DNA from: Alphaproteobacteria bacterium
Lineage (GTDB): Bacteria; Pseudomonadota; Alphaproteobacteria; JAUHZY01
NCBI GenBank assembly: GCA_030425825.1
Contig: JAUHZY010000001.1
Span: forward strand, 1,478,834 to 1,542,833
DNA length: 64,000 bases
Direction of reading: 5' to 3'
The position numbers and the translations under genes were made by a program. This document shows, piece after piece, positions 1-8,631 of the stretch; the stretch's first letter is position 1, and the number at the start of each line of letters is the position of its first letter. The notes beneath the pieces are model-generated. The model saw only the letters and a list, made by a program, of their open reading frames with translations, had not been told where the DNA came from and ran no database searches.

Positions 1-435
1 CCCGCGTGCGAGGTAATAATATCCAATCGTTACCTCTCCGATCATGAGTCCTATCCCTGCTAGGGCATAAATTGCTACTTGATCAGGTGTAAAAAGAATG
101 AGGGCGATGGGAAGCCCAAAATAACCATTATTTGCTGTGCAGCAGGACAAAGGAAGTAAGCTTCTCGTTTTATCAGTCCAGAGACGCCCCCAGACAAAAT
201 AACCTAATATAGCCATTGAGAAAGAGAATATACACATAAACCCAATAAGGCCTATATGCTTAAGTTCTATTTCTGCGCGTGAGATGAAATCAAAAAACAC
301 AAGTGGAGAAATGATATAAATAAGTAGTTTTGAGACACTTGCTGTATCAGTTTTAAAAGTCTTACCTGCAAAAAATCCAAGCAAGCCAATAAAATAAAGA
401 GGAAGGATTTTTAGAAGAAGGGTTGTGAATATCAT
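1..435 (-). CDS. AEC-family (auxin efflux carrier-like) membrane transporter, 3' part cut by window edge
   Basis: The minus-strand frame is open from ATG at 435 to the window edge and gives 145 residues without a stop. The protein is very hydrophobic, with about four to five membrane segments. Residues near 100 read CTANNGYFGLPIAL, which matches the conserved NxGxxGLP-type motif of the AEC/PIN-like permease family (Mem_trans), whose members export small organic acids or similar solutes. Residues 1-20 form the first membrane helix and a weak AGGGC precedes the ATG. The C-terminal part lies outside the window. The family call is good; the substrate is unknown. Confidence 0.8.
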   Translation of the reverse strand, partial: MIFTTLLLKILPLYFIGLLGFFAGKTFKTDTASVSKLLIYIISPLVFFDFISRAEIELKHIGLIGFMCIFSFSMAILGYFVWGRLWTDKTRSLLPLSCCTANNGYFGLPIALILFTPDQVAIYALAGIGLMIGEVTIGYYYLARG

Positions 436-457
436 GCCCTATACTATCCAATAAAGG

Positions 458-533
<76 letters not shown>

Positions 534-543
534 TTCACCAAAG

Positions 544-549
544 AGTATA
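544..549 (-). promoter_or_regulatory. Probable -10 box for tRNA-Phe
   Basis: TATACT on the minus strand lies about 11 nt upstream of the mature 5' end of tRNA-Phe, where a -10 box should be. The position 17 nt further upstream (TTTTAT) is a poor -35 match. Confidence 0.4.
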
Positions 550-576
550 TTGAATTACACTCTCAAATAAAAGAAA

Positions 577-610
577 GCCGCCCCGCATAAACGGAACGGC
601 CCTCTTTTTT
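577..610. terminator. Imperfect hairpin with T tracts on both sides
   Basis: GCCG and CCG at 577-585 pair with CGG and CGGC at 592-600 around an internal mismatch. On the plus strand the stem is followed by CCTCTTTTTT; on the minus strand it is followed by TTTCTTTTATT. It lies just past the stop codon of the minus-strand gene at 657-1001 and probably terminates it. Confidence 0.6.
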
Positions 611-656
611 AAGTAAATAGTCGCTTGTCTGTCAAGCGATATTCGCTTTTTGCTTC

Positions 657-1001
657 CTAGTTAAGGAAGTTAATCAGTGCTTGGAAGGCAGCAAGTAGGA
701 ATAAACCACCAGCTAACATAAACAACCACTGGAATTTGAACTTACCCATTGCGGCCATGATCACAAGAGCAATCAAACCAAAACCAGCAAGAACATATGT
801 GATATTACGCGTATATTTGTGCGCTGTATCAATTCTAGAAGATGCAACATCTAGGAATGTATTGTCTTCAGGAACTGTTCCAAGTGTGAAGTCTGATGTC
901 CCAGCAGGACCAGAAACACTAAGTTGTGCGTCAGCAGATGTAACCATCACACCAACCGACATAAATAACGCAAACAATATAGTCATAAACTTATTCATCA
1001 T
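657..1001 (-). CDS. Small VirB2/TrbC-like membrane protein (paralogue A)
   Basis: This 114-residue protein has an N-terminal signal sequence ending near ADAQ (residue 26), a short linker, and two membrane helices separated by GKFKFQW, ending FQALINFLN. Signal peptide plus two helices around a charged turn is the layout of VirB2/TrbC pilins. Two more genes in this window (1093-1554 and 59401-59823) share the C-terminal pattern GKF..xW.F...G.LFL.A.FQ....FLN. GGGAGA lies 5-6 nt before the first of two consecutive ATGs. No other type IV secretion gene is nearby, so a pilin role is inference; it could equally be an inner-membrane protein of another system. Confidence 0.65.
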   Translation of the reverse strand: MMNKFMTILFALFMSVGVMVTSADAQLSVSGPAGTSDFTLGTVPEDNTFLDVASSRIDTAHKYTRNITYVLAGFGLIALVIMAAMGKFKFQWLFMLAGGLFLLAAFQALINFLN

Positions 1002-1092
1002 AAAATCTCCCGTTTGAATTGTGACTATTAAACAACCTTCAAATTAAAAGGTCCAGAAAAAAAACACTTATGCCAAATCCCCACCGCCTTTC

Positions 1093-1554
1093 TTAGTTTA
1101 AAAAGTCGATTAATTTTTGGAATGCTGCTATCAGGAACAGTGATCCAACCATTGAAAAAAACCAAACCCAGCGGAACTTCCCGATAGCCGCCAAGATCCC
1201 AAGCCCCAGTACGCCAATACCAGAACCAACATAAAACATTTGTCTTAAATACTGATGCGAAACATCAGAACGGTCTTGTGCCGTACAGAAGAAGCTGTCA
1301 ACAGATTGTTGTTGGCCAAACTGACGGTACCCTTGGGGGTCATTAATAATGTTTGGATTTCTTGCATTTTGTGGTGCACAACCACCACCGCCAAGCCCAC
1401 CGCCGCCACCAAAGATGCCGCCAAGAGGGTTTTGCCAAGTGATGTCAATATCAAGCTGCGCACGCGCATCAACAGGTGTGAATGCAAATACTGCAAAGAT
1501 AAGAAAGAATTTAATTAAACTTTTAAAATAATACCTACTCGAAGAAGGTTCCAT
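1093..1554 (-). CDS. Small VirB2/TrbC-like membrane protein with Gly-rich insert (paralogue B)
   Basis: The protein has 153 residues, with a signal peptide (residues 1-33, probable cleavage after DARA). A very glycine-rich stretch (about 45-58, GGGGG and LGGGG) follows, then two cysteines (about 59 and 90). The same two-helix C-terminus as at 657-1001 closes it, with GKFRWVWFF between the helices and the end FQKLIDFLN. AGGAGA lies about 11 nt before the ATG. It starts 17 nt after the aroC stop on the same strand and is probably read through from fabI-aroC. The loop between signal peptide and helices is unlike that of the other two paralogues, so the exposed part has diverged while the membrane part is conserved. 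Confidence 0.65.
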   Translation of the reverse strand: MEPSSSRYYFKSLIKFFLIFAVFAFTPVDARAQLDIDITWQNPLGGIFGGGGGLGGGGCAPQNARNPNIINDPQGYRQFGQQQSVDSFFCTAQDRSDVSHQYLRQMFYVGSGIGVLGLGILAAIGKFRWVWFFSMVGSLFLIAAFQKLIDFLN

Positions 1555-1571
1555 TTCTGTTTATTCTCCTA

Positions 1572-2651
1572 TTAAACCGATGACTTCATCATAGCTTTAT
1601 GCCTCAACAGATGATCTGCTAATACACAAGCCATCATGGCTTCACCGACTGGGACTGCTCGGATGCCAACACATGGGTCATGTCGACCTTTTGTTCTGAC
1701 TTCCGTGTCCTTAAGATCCATTGTAACAGACTTTTGAGGTAAAAGTATAGAGCTTGTGGGTTTAATGGCAAACCTAACCACAATGTCTTGGCCTGTTGAT
1801 ATGCCGCCAAGCAGCCCTCCAGCTTGGTTTGAGCCGAATTTAACTTTTTTATTTTTTATTTCCATTTCGTCACAATTTTCTTCTCCACGCAAAGAAGCGG
1901 CACCAAATCCTGCACCAATTTCAACCCCTTTTACAGCATTTATGCTCATCATTGCTTTTGCTAGGTCTGCATCTATCTTGTCATAAACAGGACAGCCAAG
2001 CCCAACGGGAACGCCGCTGGCAACAACTTCTATTACAGCACCAATAGAAGACCCTTCTTTACGAATGCCATCTAAGTATGTTGCAAATTCATCAACAATT
2101 CCTGCATCGGGCGTAAAAAAGGGATTATTATCAACCTCATCCCACTCCCAATTATCACGATTAATATGTTTTTCGCCCATTTGAACGAGTGCCCCACGAA
2201 TTTTTATGTCCGTTCCCAAGATTTTACGTGCAATCGCACCTGCTGCAACACGCATAGCTGTTTCACGCGCAGAAGATCTTCCGCCACCACGATAATCACG
2301 AATACCATATTTTTCTTGATATGTATAATCGGCATGCCCAGGGCGGTATGTGTTTTTAATCTCTGAATAGTCTTTTGAGCGTTGATCTTGGTTCTCGATC
2401 AGCAAGCCAATAGGTGCCCCTGTCGTTTTCCCTTCAAAAACACCGGAAAGAATTTTCACTTGATCAGGCTCTTGGCGCTGGGTGGTGAATTTAGACTGTC
2501 CTGGGCGACGCTTATCAAGGTGCTTTTGAATATCTTCTTCGCTGATATCTATAAGAGAAGGCACGCCATCGACAATGCACCCTATAGAAGGGCCGTGGCT
2601 TTCACCAAAGGTTGTAAAACGAAAAAGATGGCCGAAGCTGTTCCCAGCCAT
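1572..2651 (-). CDS. aroC: Chorismate synthase
   Basis: It converts 5-enolpyruvylshikimate 3-phosphate to chorismate, the last step of the shikimate pathway, and needs reduced FMN. The N-terminus [10 protein letters not shown], the GESHG motif, [10 protein letters not shown] and the final VPVGEAMMA signature are all present. The length (359 residues) is normal. I chose ATG at 2651; an in-frame TTG two codons upstream is less likely. It follows fabI by 12 nt and is probably in the same transcript. Confidence 0.97.
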   Translation of the reverse strand: MAGNSFGHLFRFTTFGESHGPSIGCIVDGVPSLIDISEEDIQKHLDKRRPGQSKFTTQRQEPDQVKILSGVFEGKTTGAPIGLLIENQDQRSKDYSEIKNTYRPGHADYTYQEKYGIRDYRGGGRSSARETAMRVAAGAIARKILGTDIKIRGALVQMGEKHINRDNWEWDEVDNNPFFTPDAGIVDEFATYLDGIRKEGSSIGAVIEVVASGVPVGLGCPVYDKIDADLAKAMMSINAVKGVEIGAGFGAASLRGEENCDEMEIKNKKVKFGSNQAGGLLGGISTGQDIVVRFAIKPTSSILLPQKSVTMDLKDTEVRTKGRHDPCVGIRAVPVGEAMMACVLADHLLRHKAMMKSSV

Positions 2652-2663
2652 AATCAAATCTAC

Positions 2664-3479
2664 CTAATCTTTAGCAATTGAAATGTCGGGCGCATCAAGG
2701 GCTTTCATGCCGACGATATGATAGCCACAGTCAACATGATGCGTTTCACCTGTTACGCCTTGTCCAAGGTCACTTAAAAGATAAAGCCCTGCGCCACCAA
2801 CATCTTCTAGTGTTGTGTTGCGTTTTAGAGGGGCATTATATTCATTCCATTTGAAAATATATCTAAAGTCGCCAATTCCTGATGCTGCAAGCGTTTTTAA
2901 AGGCCCTGCAGAGATGGCATTGACACGAATATTATCTTTTCCAAGGTCTGCCGCTAGATAGCGTACACTTGCTTCCAAGGCTGCTTTTGCGACGCCCATT
3001 ACATTATAGTGTGGAAGGACACGCTCACCGCCAAGATATGTCAGCGTAACCATGCTGCCACCATCAGTCATCATTTCGCGTGCACGTTTTGCAACTGCTG
3101 TGAAAGAGTAACATGAAATGTCCATTGTGTTTTGGAAGTTTTTGCGGCTTGTGTCGACATACTCTCCTTTTAGTTCTTCTTTATCAGAATAACCAATAGC
3201 ATGTACAAGAAAGTCGATTTTACCCCACTTTTCTTTGACTTCGTTAAAAGCACGATCAATATCCTCATCACTTGTCACATCACAAGGGACAACAACATCG
3301 GACCCAATTGATTCTGCAAGCGGATAAATTCTTTTCTCCAAGGCCTCACCTTGGTATGTAAAGGCGATTTCTGCCCCCTGGGCATGAAGCGCTTGGGCAA
3401 TGCCCCATCCAATTGAACGATTATTGGCAACGCCCATAATAATGCCGCGCTTGCCTTTCATCAAATTACCTTCTGTCAT
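2664..3479 (-). CDS. fabI: Enoyl-[acyl-carrier-protein] reductase (NADH)
   Basis: This short-chain dehydrogenase catalyses the last reduction of each fatty acid elongation cycle. The N-terminal nucleotide-binding segment [13 protein letters not shown] is FabI-type. The catalytic Tyr and Lys sit in YNVMGVAK, followed by [14 protein letters not shown]. The start is ambiguous: ATG at 3479 (MTEGN) gives about 271 residues, an ATG six codons later (MKGKRG) has AGAAGGT about 7 nt upstream, and a GTG exists at 3494. It is divergent from the SH3 gene and leads aroC. Confidence 0.96.
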   Translation of the reverse strand: MTEGNLMKGKRGIIMGVANNRSIGWGIAQALHAQGAEIAFTYQGEALEKRIYPLAESIGSDVVVPCDVTSDEDIDRAFNEVKEKWGKIDFLVHAIGYSDKEELKGEYVDTSRKNFQNTMDISCYSFTAVAKRAREMMTDGGSMVTLTYLGGERVLPHYNVMGVAKAALEASVRYLAADLGKDNIRVNAISAGPLKTLAASGIGDFRYIFKWNEYNAPLKRNTTLEDVGGAGLYLLSDLGQGVTGETHHVDCGYHIVGMKALDAPDISIAKD

Positions 3480-3572
3480 GTCTAAGACTCTCACCTAAAA
3501 ATGTTGTTCAAAAATTTCTAATGAAGCAGATTCTAACACCATGTTTTTGTAAACATCAAGCATAAGGTCTTT

Positions 3573-3581
3573 ATTATAGCA
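3573..3581 (-). promoter_or_regulatory. Probable extended -10 promoter for fabI-aroC
   Basis: The minus strand reads TGCTATAAT, a perfect -10 with the TGN extension. No good -35 lies 17 nt upstream, as is usual for extended -10 promoters. It would give a leader of roughly 85 nt before fabI. Confidence 0.45.
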
Positions 3582-3615
3582 CGATGATCTGTTATTTGTG
3601 GTGCAAAGGAAAAAC

Positions 3616-4116
3616 ATGATTATGACACCAAAGATTAGTATTTCAGCATTTTTTTGCGTTGTTATTCTTTTATTCTCGACCATAGCTTATGCGCAAACAG
3701 GGCTTTCCTTGCCACGTTTCGTGTCATTGCGTGCTGGTGAAGTTAATCTGCGTTCTGGCCCTGATGTCAGTCGTTATCCTATTGATTGGGTTTATGTTCG
3801 TCGTGGATTGCCTGTCGAAGTCATTATCGAGGCAGGAACTTGGCGAAAGATAAGAGATTGGGAAGGAACGGTCGGTTGGGTGCATCAAAGCATGTTAAGC
3901 AACCAGAGAACCGTTATTGTAACGCAAGAAATGCGCCCTGTGCATGCACAGCCATCAGCCTCTTCTGCTGTTAAGGTGCACGCTGCACCAGGTGTCATCG
4001 GAGAGTTAAAGAAGTGTTCAAAAAACTGGTGCTTAGTGAATTTTTCAAGAAGTTCAGGGTGGATGCAAAAAACACATTTTTGGGGTGCATATCCTCTTGA
4101 AACGATTGATGACTAG
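3616..4116 (+). CDS. Secreted SH3-domain protein
   Basis: This 166-residue protein has a signal peptide ending near AYAQ (about residue 27). Two bacterial SH3-like repeats follow: the first at about 38-95 with VNLRSGPD and WRKIRDWEGTVGWVH, the second at about 100-160 with VKVHAAPGVIGEL and WCLVNFSRSSGWMQ. Such domains usually act in the periplasm and bind peptidoglycan or proteins. I chose ATG at 3616 because AAGGA precedes it by about 6 nt; GTGs at 3598 and 3601 are less likely. The function is known only at the domain level. Confidence 0.85.
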   Translation: MIMTPKISISAFFCVVILLFSTIAYAQTGLSLPRFVSLRAGEVNLRSGPDVSRYPIDWVYVRRGLPVEVIIEAGTWRKIRDWEGTVGWVHQSMLSNQRTVIVTQEMRPVHAQPSASSAVKVHAAPGVIGELKKCSKNWCLVNFSRSSGWMQKTHFWGAYPLETIDD

Positions 4117-4133
4117 AAAAACATATATCTTGC

Positions 4134-4163
4134 TTGACTTAGTGGATAAAAGTCGTTTATAAA
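4134..4163 (+). promoter_or_regulatory. Sigma70-type promoter for rpmH-rnpA
   Basis: TTGACT and TATAAA are separated by 18 nt, 31 nt before the rpmH start codon. The placement and boxes are good. Confidence 0.6.
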
Positions 4164-4194
4164 GCCCGACCAAGTTAATTTTAGGAGTTTTGAA

Positions 4195-4329
4195 ATGAAA
4201 AGAACATTTCAGCCAAGTAATATTGTTCGTAAGCGTCGCCATGGTTTCCGTGCGCGCAAAGCAACAGTTGGTGGTCGTTTGATTCTTGCGCGTCGTCGTT
4301 CAAAGGGCCGTAAGCGTCTTTCTGCTTAG
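4195..4329 (+). CDS. rpmH: Ribosomal protein bL34
   Basis: This 44-residue, highly basic protein begins MKRTFQPSN and contains [10 protein letters not shown] and GRKRLSA, the hallmark of bL34 of the large ribosomal subunit. TTAGGAG lies 8 nt before the ATG. It precedes rnpA by 18 nt, the standard rpmH-rnpA arrangement. Confidence 0.97.
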   Translation: MKRTFQPSNIVRKRRHGFRARKATVGGRLILARRRSKGRKRLSA

Positions 4330-4347
4330 TCTTAATAAGAAGACACA

Positions 4348-4704
4348 GTGACACCAAAAAGAACAAAAATTAAATCAATTAAATCAAAAAAAACATTTCA
4401 AGGCGTTTTTGATAAGGGTCAAAAATGGGTAACTCCCCATTTTATTCTTTGGGTGGAAGGTGACCTTGAGGGTGTTCCACTACTCGGTTTGTCAGCGTCA
4501 AAGAAGCTTTTTTCTCTCGCAACGCAGCGCAATAAGGCAAAACGAAGACTTAAGGAGGCCTTTCGTGAAGCTATAAATGAGAATCTTCCTTTTTATCAAT
4601 CATATGTTGTTATTGCTCGCAAGGGCTCTATTGAGGCAGATTTTCAGAAGCTTGTGAAGGATATGAAGTGGGCATTGCGCAAATTGAGTGATTTAAAAAA
4701 ATGA
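4348..4704 (+). CDS. rnpA: Ribonuclease P protein component
   Basis: This basic protein of 118 residues binds the catalytic RNase P RNA and helps remove 5' leaders from tRNA precursors. The family signature [13 protein letters not shown] is at about 59-71. The start codon is GTG at 4348, with only a weak AAGAAG upstream. The 3' end overlaps yidD by 4 nt. Confidence 0.95.
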   Translation: MTPKRTKIKSIKSKKTFQGVFDKGQKWVTPHFILWVEGDLEGVPLLGLSASKKLFSLATQRNKAKRRLKEAFREAINENLPFYQSYVVIARKGSIEADFQKLVKDMKWALRKLSDLKK

Positions 4705-4982
4705 AACAAATCATTTTACTTCTCGTTTTTCTTTATCGCCTGTTTATTTCACCAGTTTTTATCCTTTTTTTTGGGCATGCATGTCGATTTAAGCCTTCAT
4801 GCAGCGAGTATATGCGTTTGGCTGTATCCCATTATGGTGCTGTGAAAGGGTTTTGGATGGGTTTGGGGCGTCTGTTGCGCTGTCATCCGTTTGCAAAAGA
4901 CTTTCAGCACGATCCATTAGTACTGCCATCTGGACAAAATGAGGATGAGGCGGTAGGATCCACGCCTGATACGCACAAATAA
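4701..4982 (+). CDS. yidD: Membrane protein insertion efficiency factor YidD
   Basis: This 93-residue protein has an N-terminal amphipathic or membrane helix. The conserved core is [11 protein letters not shown]...[24 protein letters not shown], with its three cysteines. It assists YidC-dependent membrane protein insertion. The ATGA overlap with rnpA indicates translational coupling. The acidic tail after residue 80 is variable in the family. Confidence 0.95.
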   Translation: MKQIILLLVFLYRLFISPVFILFFGHACRFKPSCSEYMRLAVSHYGAVKGFWMGLGRLLRCHPFAKDFQHDPLVLPSGQNEDEAVGSTPDTHK

Positions 4983-5006
4983 ATTCTTAAAATCAAGGAA
5001 GAACAA

Positions 5007-6719
5007 ATGGAAAATAAGAACTTTATTACCGCTTTAGCGCTCTCTTTCATCATCCTTTTTGGGTACCAGCATTTTTTTGTTATGCCAGAGATACAAAGGC
5101 AAAGCGCCCTTGAGCAGCAAGCTGTTGAGCAAAAAACGGAAGTGGCTGTTCCTGTGTTAGAAAAAGAACTTATCTCGCGTGAAGATGCTCTTGCACAAAC
5201 GCCAAGAATATCTTTTGAAAATCAAAGTGTTAGGGGGTCTATTTCTCTGAGGGGAGCACGTATCGATGACCTTGCTTTGAAAAAATATAAGACTGAACTT
5301 TCTGAAGACAGCGAAGATGTTCATTTATTATCACCTCCTAAGACGCAAGATAATTATTTTTCAGAGTTTGGTTGGGCAGGGTCTCGAAATGTTCCTGTGC
5401 CAGGACCAAAAACAGTTTGGAAAATAAAAGGTCAAAACGGTGGTGTTTTGAAAGAAGGCTCTCCTGTCACGCTTTATTGGGATAATGGGAAGGGACTCGT
5501 TTTTGAGAGAGAGATATCTCTTGATAAGAATTACATGTTTATCATTGTTCAGCGCATTATTAACAATAGTGACAGCGTCAAAACATTCTCTCCTTACGGT
5601 CTTATTGCGCGCCTAAATTCACCAGAAGGTCAGAAAAATCGTTTGGTTCATGAGGGTGTTCTGGGTGTTATGAATGGGACACTTTTTGAAAAAACATATG
5701 ACGAAATGCAAGACAGAGAAAGCGGTGAAGGTTTGATGAAGGTCATTCAAGAACCTAGTCAGGGCGGTTGGATTGGCGTTGGTGATAAATACTGGCTGAC
5801 AGCAATTGCACCAGAGCAGTCTTCTTCTGTGAAATTCCGCTTCAGTCACCGCAAAGCAGGTGAAGACAATCAATATCAGGCAGATTATTTGGGGAACGCT
5901 ATTTCTGTTGCACCAGGTCAGACTGTCTCTAACAAGACTTACTTTTTTGCGGGTGCAAAAGAATTATCTGTTCTCGATGACTATGAACAGAGGCATGGCT
6001 TGACCAACTTTGATCTTGCGATTGATTTCGGGTGGTTTTACTTTCTAACAAAGCCGCTTCTTTATATTTTATTATACTTGAATGCAGTTGTTGGTAAATT
6101 TGGTGTTGCGCTGCTTCTTTTAACAGTCATGGTACGCCTCGCGCTTTTCCCTTTGGCAAATAAATCTTATCGTTCAATGGGTCGTATGCGTACGGTGCAG
6201 CCACAAATGAAAAAGTTAATGGAGCGTCACAAGGATGATAAGACGCGCCTAAATCAAGAGATGATAGAGCTTTATAAAAAAGAAAAAATTAATCCGGCAG
6301 CTGGGTGTTTACCTATTCTTGTTCAGATGCCGATTTTCTTTGCGCTTTATAAGGTTTTATATATTGCGATTGAGATGCGTCATCAGCCTTTCTTTGGTTG
6401 GATTCAAGATCTTTCAGCGCCCGATCCAACAAATATTTTCAATTTATTTGGTCTAGCGCCGTGGGATTTTGCCCTTGTTTCTGTAGGAGTTTGGCCCATT
6501 TTGATGGGGGTCAGCATGTTTTTCCAGCAAAAGCTGATGCCGACACCTGCGACTGACCCTATGCAAACGCGCATTTTGCGTGCTCTACCATTTGTTTTCG
6601 TCTTTATTCTGGCTGGGTTTCCGTCGGGTCTTGTGATTTACTGGACTTGGAGTAACATTCTTTCTATTCTTCAGCAGTGGATTTTGCTGAAAGAGCAGCG
6701 CAACGAATCTAAATCATAG
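5007..6719 (+). CDS. yidC: Membrane protein insertase YidC
   Basis: The protein has 570 residues. An N-terminal membrane anchor spans about 7-23. A large periplasmic domain spans about 60-340. The conserved 60KD_IMP core from about 345 to 560 has five membrane helices, including the conserved arginine in VMVRLALFPLANKSY and the motif NPAAGCLPILVQMPIFFALYK. It inserts inner-membrane proteins alone or with SecYEG. AAGGA lies 9 nt before the ATG. hemB follows after 9 nt, its ribosome-binding site overlapping the yidC stop. Confidence 0.98.
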   Translation: MENKNFITALALSFIILFGYQHFFVMPEIQRQSALEQQAVEQKTEVAVPVLEKELISREDALAQTPRISFENQSVRGSISLRGARIDDLALKKYKTELSEDSEDVHLLSPPKTQDNYFSEFGWAGSRNVPVPGPKTVWKIKGQNGGVLKEGSPVTLYWDNGKGLVFEREISLDKNYMFIIVQRIINNSDSVKTFSPYGLIARLNSPEGQKNRLVHEGVLGVMNGTLFEKTYDEMQDRESGEGLMKVIQEPSQGGWIGVGDKYWLTAIAPEQSSSVKFRFSHRKAGEDNQYQADYLGNAISVAPGQTVSNKTYFFAGAKELSVLDDYEQRHGLTNFDLAIDFGWFYFLTKPLLYILLYLNAVVGKFGVALLLLTVMVRLALFPLANKSYRSMGRMRTVQPQMKKLMERHKDDKTRLNQEMIELYKKEKINPAAGCLPILVQMPIFFALYKVLYIAIEMRHQPFFGWIQDLSAPDPTNIFNLFGLAPWDFALVSVGVWPILMGVSMFFQQKLMPTPATDPMQTRILRALPFVFVFILAGFPSGLVIYWTWSNILSILQQWILLKEQRNESKS

Positions 6720-6728
6720 GAGTTTTCA

Positions 6729-7730
6729 ATGCTTCAGCGTGCTTATCCTTACACAAGAATGCGCCGGTCTCGTTCTTCTGAGTGGTCGCGACGTCTTATT
6801 GCTGAAAACACGTTGACAGTTAATGATCTTGTCTGGCCTATCTTTCTTATTGATGGCGAAGGCAAAACAGAAGACATTGCTTCGATGCCTGGCGTGCAAA
6901 GGTACACAATTGACAAGCTGATTCCTGCTGTTGAAGAAGCTATAAAGCTTGGCATTCCTGCCATTGCACCCTTCCCTTATACGCGCGATGATTTGCGTGA
7001 TGAAAAAGCGTCGCAAGCTGATGATCCCAATAGTCTTGTGTGTCGCATGATTCGTGAGGTCAAAAAGAATTTTGGGAGTGATATTGGTGTCATTTGCGAT
7101 GTTGCTTTGGATCCATACACATCTCATGGCCATGATGGGCTGGTGATAAATGGTGAAGTTGCAAATGATCAAACAGTTGATGTTCTGGTCAGGCAGGCTT
7201 TGGTGCAAGCAGAAGCGGGTTGCGATATTTTAGCGCCTTCAGACATGATGGATGGGCGAATAGGTGCCATTCGTGAGGCTTTGGAAGAAAATGGTTTCCA
7301 TAATACGCAAATAATGTCATATGCCGCAAAATATGCTTCAAAATTTTATGGTCCTTTTCGTGATGCAATTGGTTCTAAGGGCGCATTGAAGGGTGGCAGC
7401 AAGGCAACATACCAACAGGACCCTTCCAATGGTGATGAATCATTGCATGAGGTCGCACTGGACTTAGAAGAAGGTGCAGATGCCGTTATGGTGAAGCCTG
7501 GCATGCCTTATTTGGATGTTATTTCGTGCGTTAAAAAAGAATTTAACGTCCCTGTTTTTGCTTACCAAGTCAGCGGCGAGTATGCTATGTTGAAGGCGGC
7601 TATCGAGAACGGCTGGCTTGATGACGAGGTTCTTTTTGAATCTCTGCTTTGTTTTAAGCGAGCGGGAACAGATGGTATCTTTACATATCTTGCCATTGAG
7701 ATGGCGAAAAAACTATCCACAATACGATAG
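6729..7730 (+). CDS. hemB: Delta-aminolevulinic acid dehydratase (porphobilinogen synthase)
   Basis: It condenses two 5-aminolevulinate molecules to porphobilinogen in haem synthesis. The 333-residue length is normal. The two active-site lysines are seen in AAKYASKFYGPFRDA (about 201) and VMVKPGMPYLD (about 256). The metal-site segment reads DVALDPYTSHGHDG, with aspartate and alanine where zinc enzymes have cysteines. This is therefore the magnesium/potassium-type enzyme common in alphaproteobacteria. AGGAG lies 7 nt before the ATG. Confidence 0.97.
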   Translation: MLQRAYPYTRMRRSRSSEWSRRLIAENTLTVNDLVWPIFLIDGEGKTEDIASMPGVQRYTIDKLIPAVEEAIKLGIPAIAPFPYTRDDLRDEKASQADDPNSLVCRMIREVKKNFGSDIGVICDVALDPYTSHGHDGLVINGEVANDQTVDVLVRQALVQAEAGCDILAPSDMMDGRIGAIREALEENGFHNTQIMSYAAKYASKFYGPFRDAIGSKGALKGGSKATYQQDPSNGDESLHEVALDLEEGADAVMVKPGMPYLDVISCVKKEFNVPVFAYQVSGEYAMLKAAIENGWLDDEVLFESLLCFKRAGTDGIFTYLAIEMAKKLSTIR

Positions 7731-7746
7731 TTCGGAGGATTTTTAA

Positions 7747-8610
7747 ATGCTGGTTATCATAGGTTGGATTATTGTTACCGTTTGTACCTTTGGTGGGTAT
7801 GTTGCCATGGGTGGTAAAATGGCGGTTCTTAACCAGCCTTTTGAGGTTGTGATTATTGTTGGATCAGGGCTGGGCGCCTTTATTGTTTCTAACACCATGC
7901 CGGTTCTAAAGGGTTCTATTGGTGGCATTGTGCGCGCCATGAAGGGGCCGAAATACAAAAAACAGGATTATCTTGAGCTTGTCAGCATGATGTATGCGCT
8001 TTTTAAGCTGATTAAAAGCAAGGGTGCGCTGGCGGCAGAGGCCCACGTTGAGAATCCTGAGGCAAGTCCAATTTTTTCAAACTTTCCTTCCTTTGCTAAG
8101 GACCATCATGCCGTTGACTTCTTTTGTGACTATATGCGGTTGGTGACATTAGGAAGTGAAAACCCCCATGAGATGGAAAACCTTATGGACCAAGAAATCG
8201 AAACGCATCATGAAGAAGAACATAGACTTTCTGCAGCTGTTCAAGGGCTGGCAGATGGCTTGCCTGCACTTGGTATTGTTGCTGCTGTTTTAGGTGTTAT
8301 TAAGACGATGGGTTCTATTAGTGAGCCCCCCGAGATTCTCGGTAAAATGATTGGTGGCGCACTTGTTGGAACATTTTTGGGTGTTTTTGTGGCTTACGGC
8401 TTTGTCGGACCGCTTGCTAGTATTATGCAGCAAGTTTTCGATGCAGACAGTAAGTATTACCAGTGTATGAAAGTCGGTATTCTGGCGCATTTGGGTGGTT
8501 ATGCACCTGCGGTTTCTGTTGAGTATGCGAGAAAAATTCTGACATCTGATGTTAGGCCAACTTTCTATGAAGTGGAAGAAACAGTTAACAACCTTCCGCC
8601 GTCTCTTTAA
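7747..8610 (+). CDS. motA: Flagellar motor stator protein MotA
   Basis: This 287-residue inner-membrane protein has four predicted helices: two at the N-terminus (about 2-20 and 32-50) and two at about 170-225. The MotA core ADGLPALGIVAAVLGVIKTMG, with the conserved prolines, and GALVGTFLGVFVAYGF are clear. With MotB it forms the proton-driven stator that turns the flagellum. CGGAGG lies 9 nt before the ATG. motB follows after 21 nt. No other flagellar gene is in the window. Confidence 0.97.
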   Translation: MLVIIGWIIVTVCTFGGYVAMGGKMAVLNQPFEVVIIVGSGLGAFIVSNTMPVLKGSIGGIVRAMKGPKYKKQDYLELVSMMYALFKLIKSKGALAAEAHVENPEASPIFSNFPSFAKDHHAVDFFCDYMRLVTLGSENPHEMENLMDQEIETHHEEEHRLSAAVQGLADGLPALGIVAAVLGVIKTMGSISEPPEILGKMIGGALVGTFLGVFVAYGFVGPLASIMQQVFDADSKYYQCMKVGILAHLGGYAPAVSVEYARKILTSDVRPTFYEVEETVNNLPPSL

Positions 8611-8631
8611 TTCTAAAAGGTAAGCGTTCTT

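Noticed and set aside
3495..3683. 62-residue minus-strand frame between fabI and the SH3 gene
   Set aside because: It covers the divergent promoter region, has no ribosome-binding site and no recognisable product.
7713..7721. CTATCCACA, one mismatch from a DnaA box, at the end of hemB
   Set aside because: A single near-match in coding sequence, with no cluster and no AT-rich unwinding region beside it. Not evidence for oriC.
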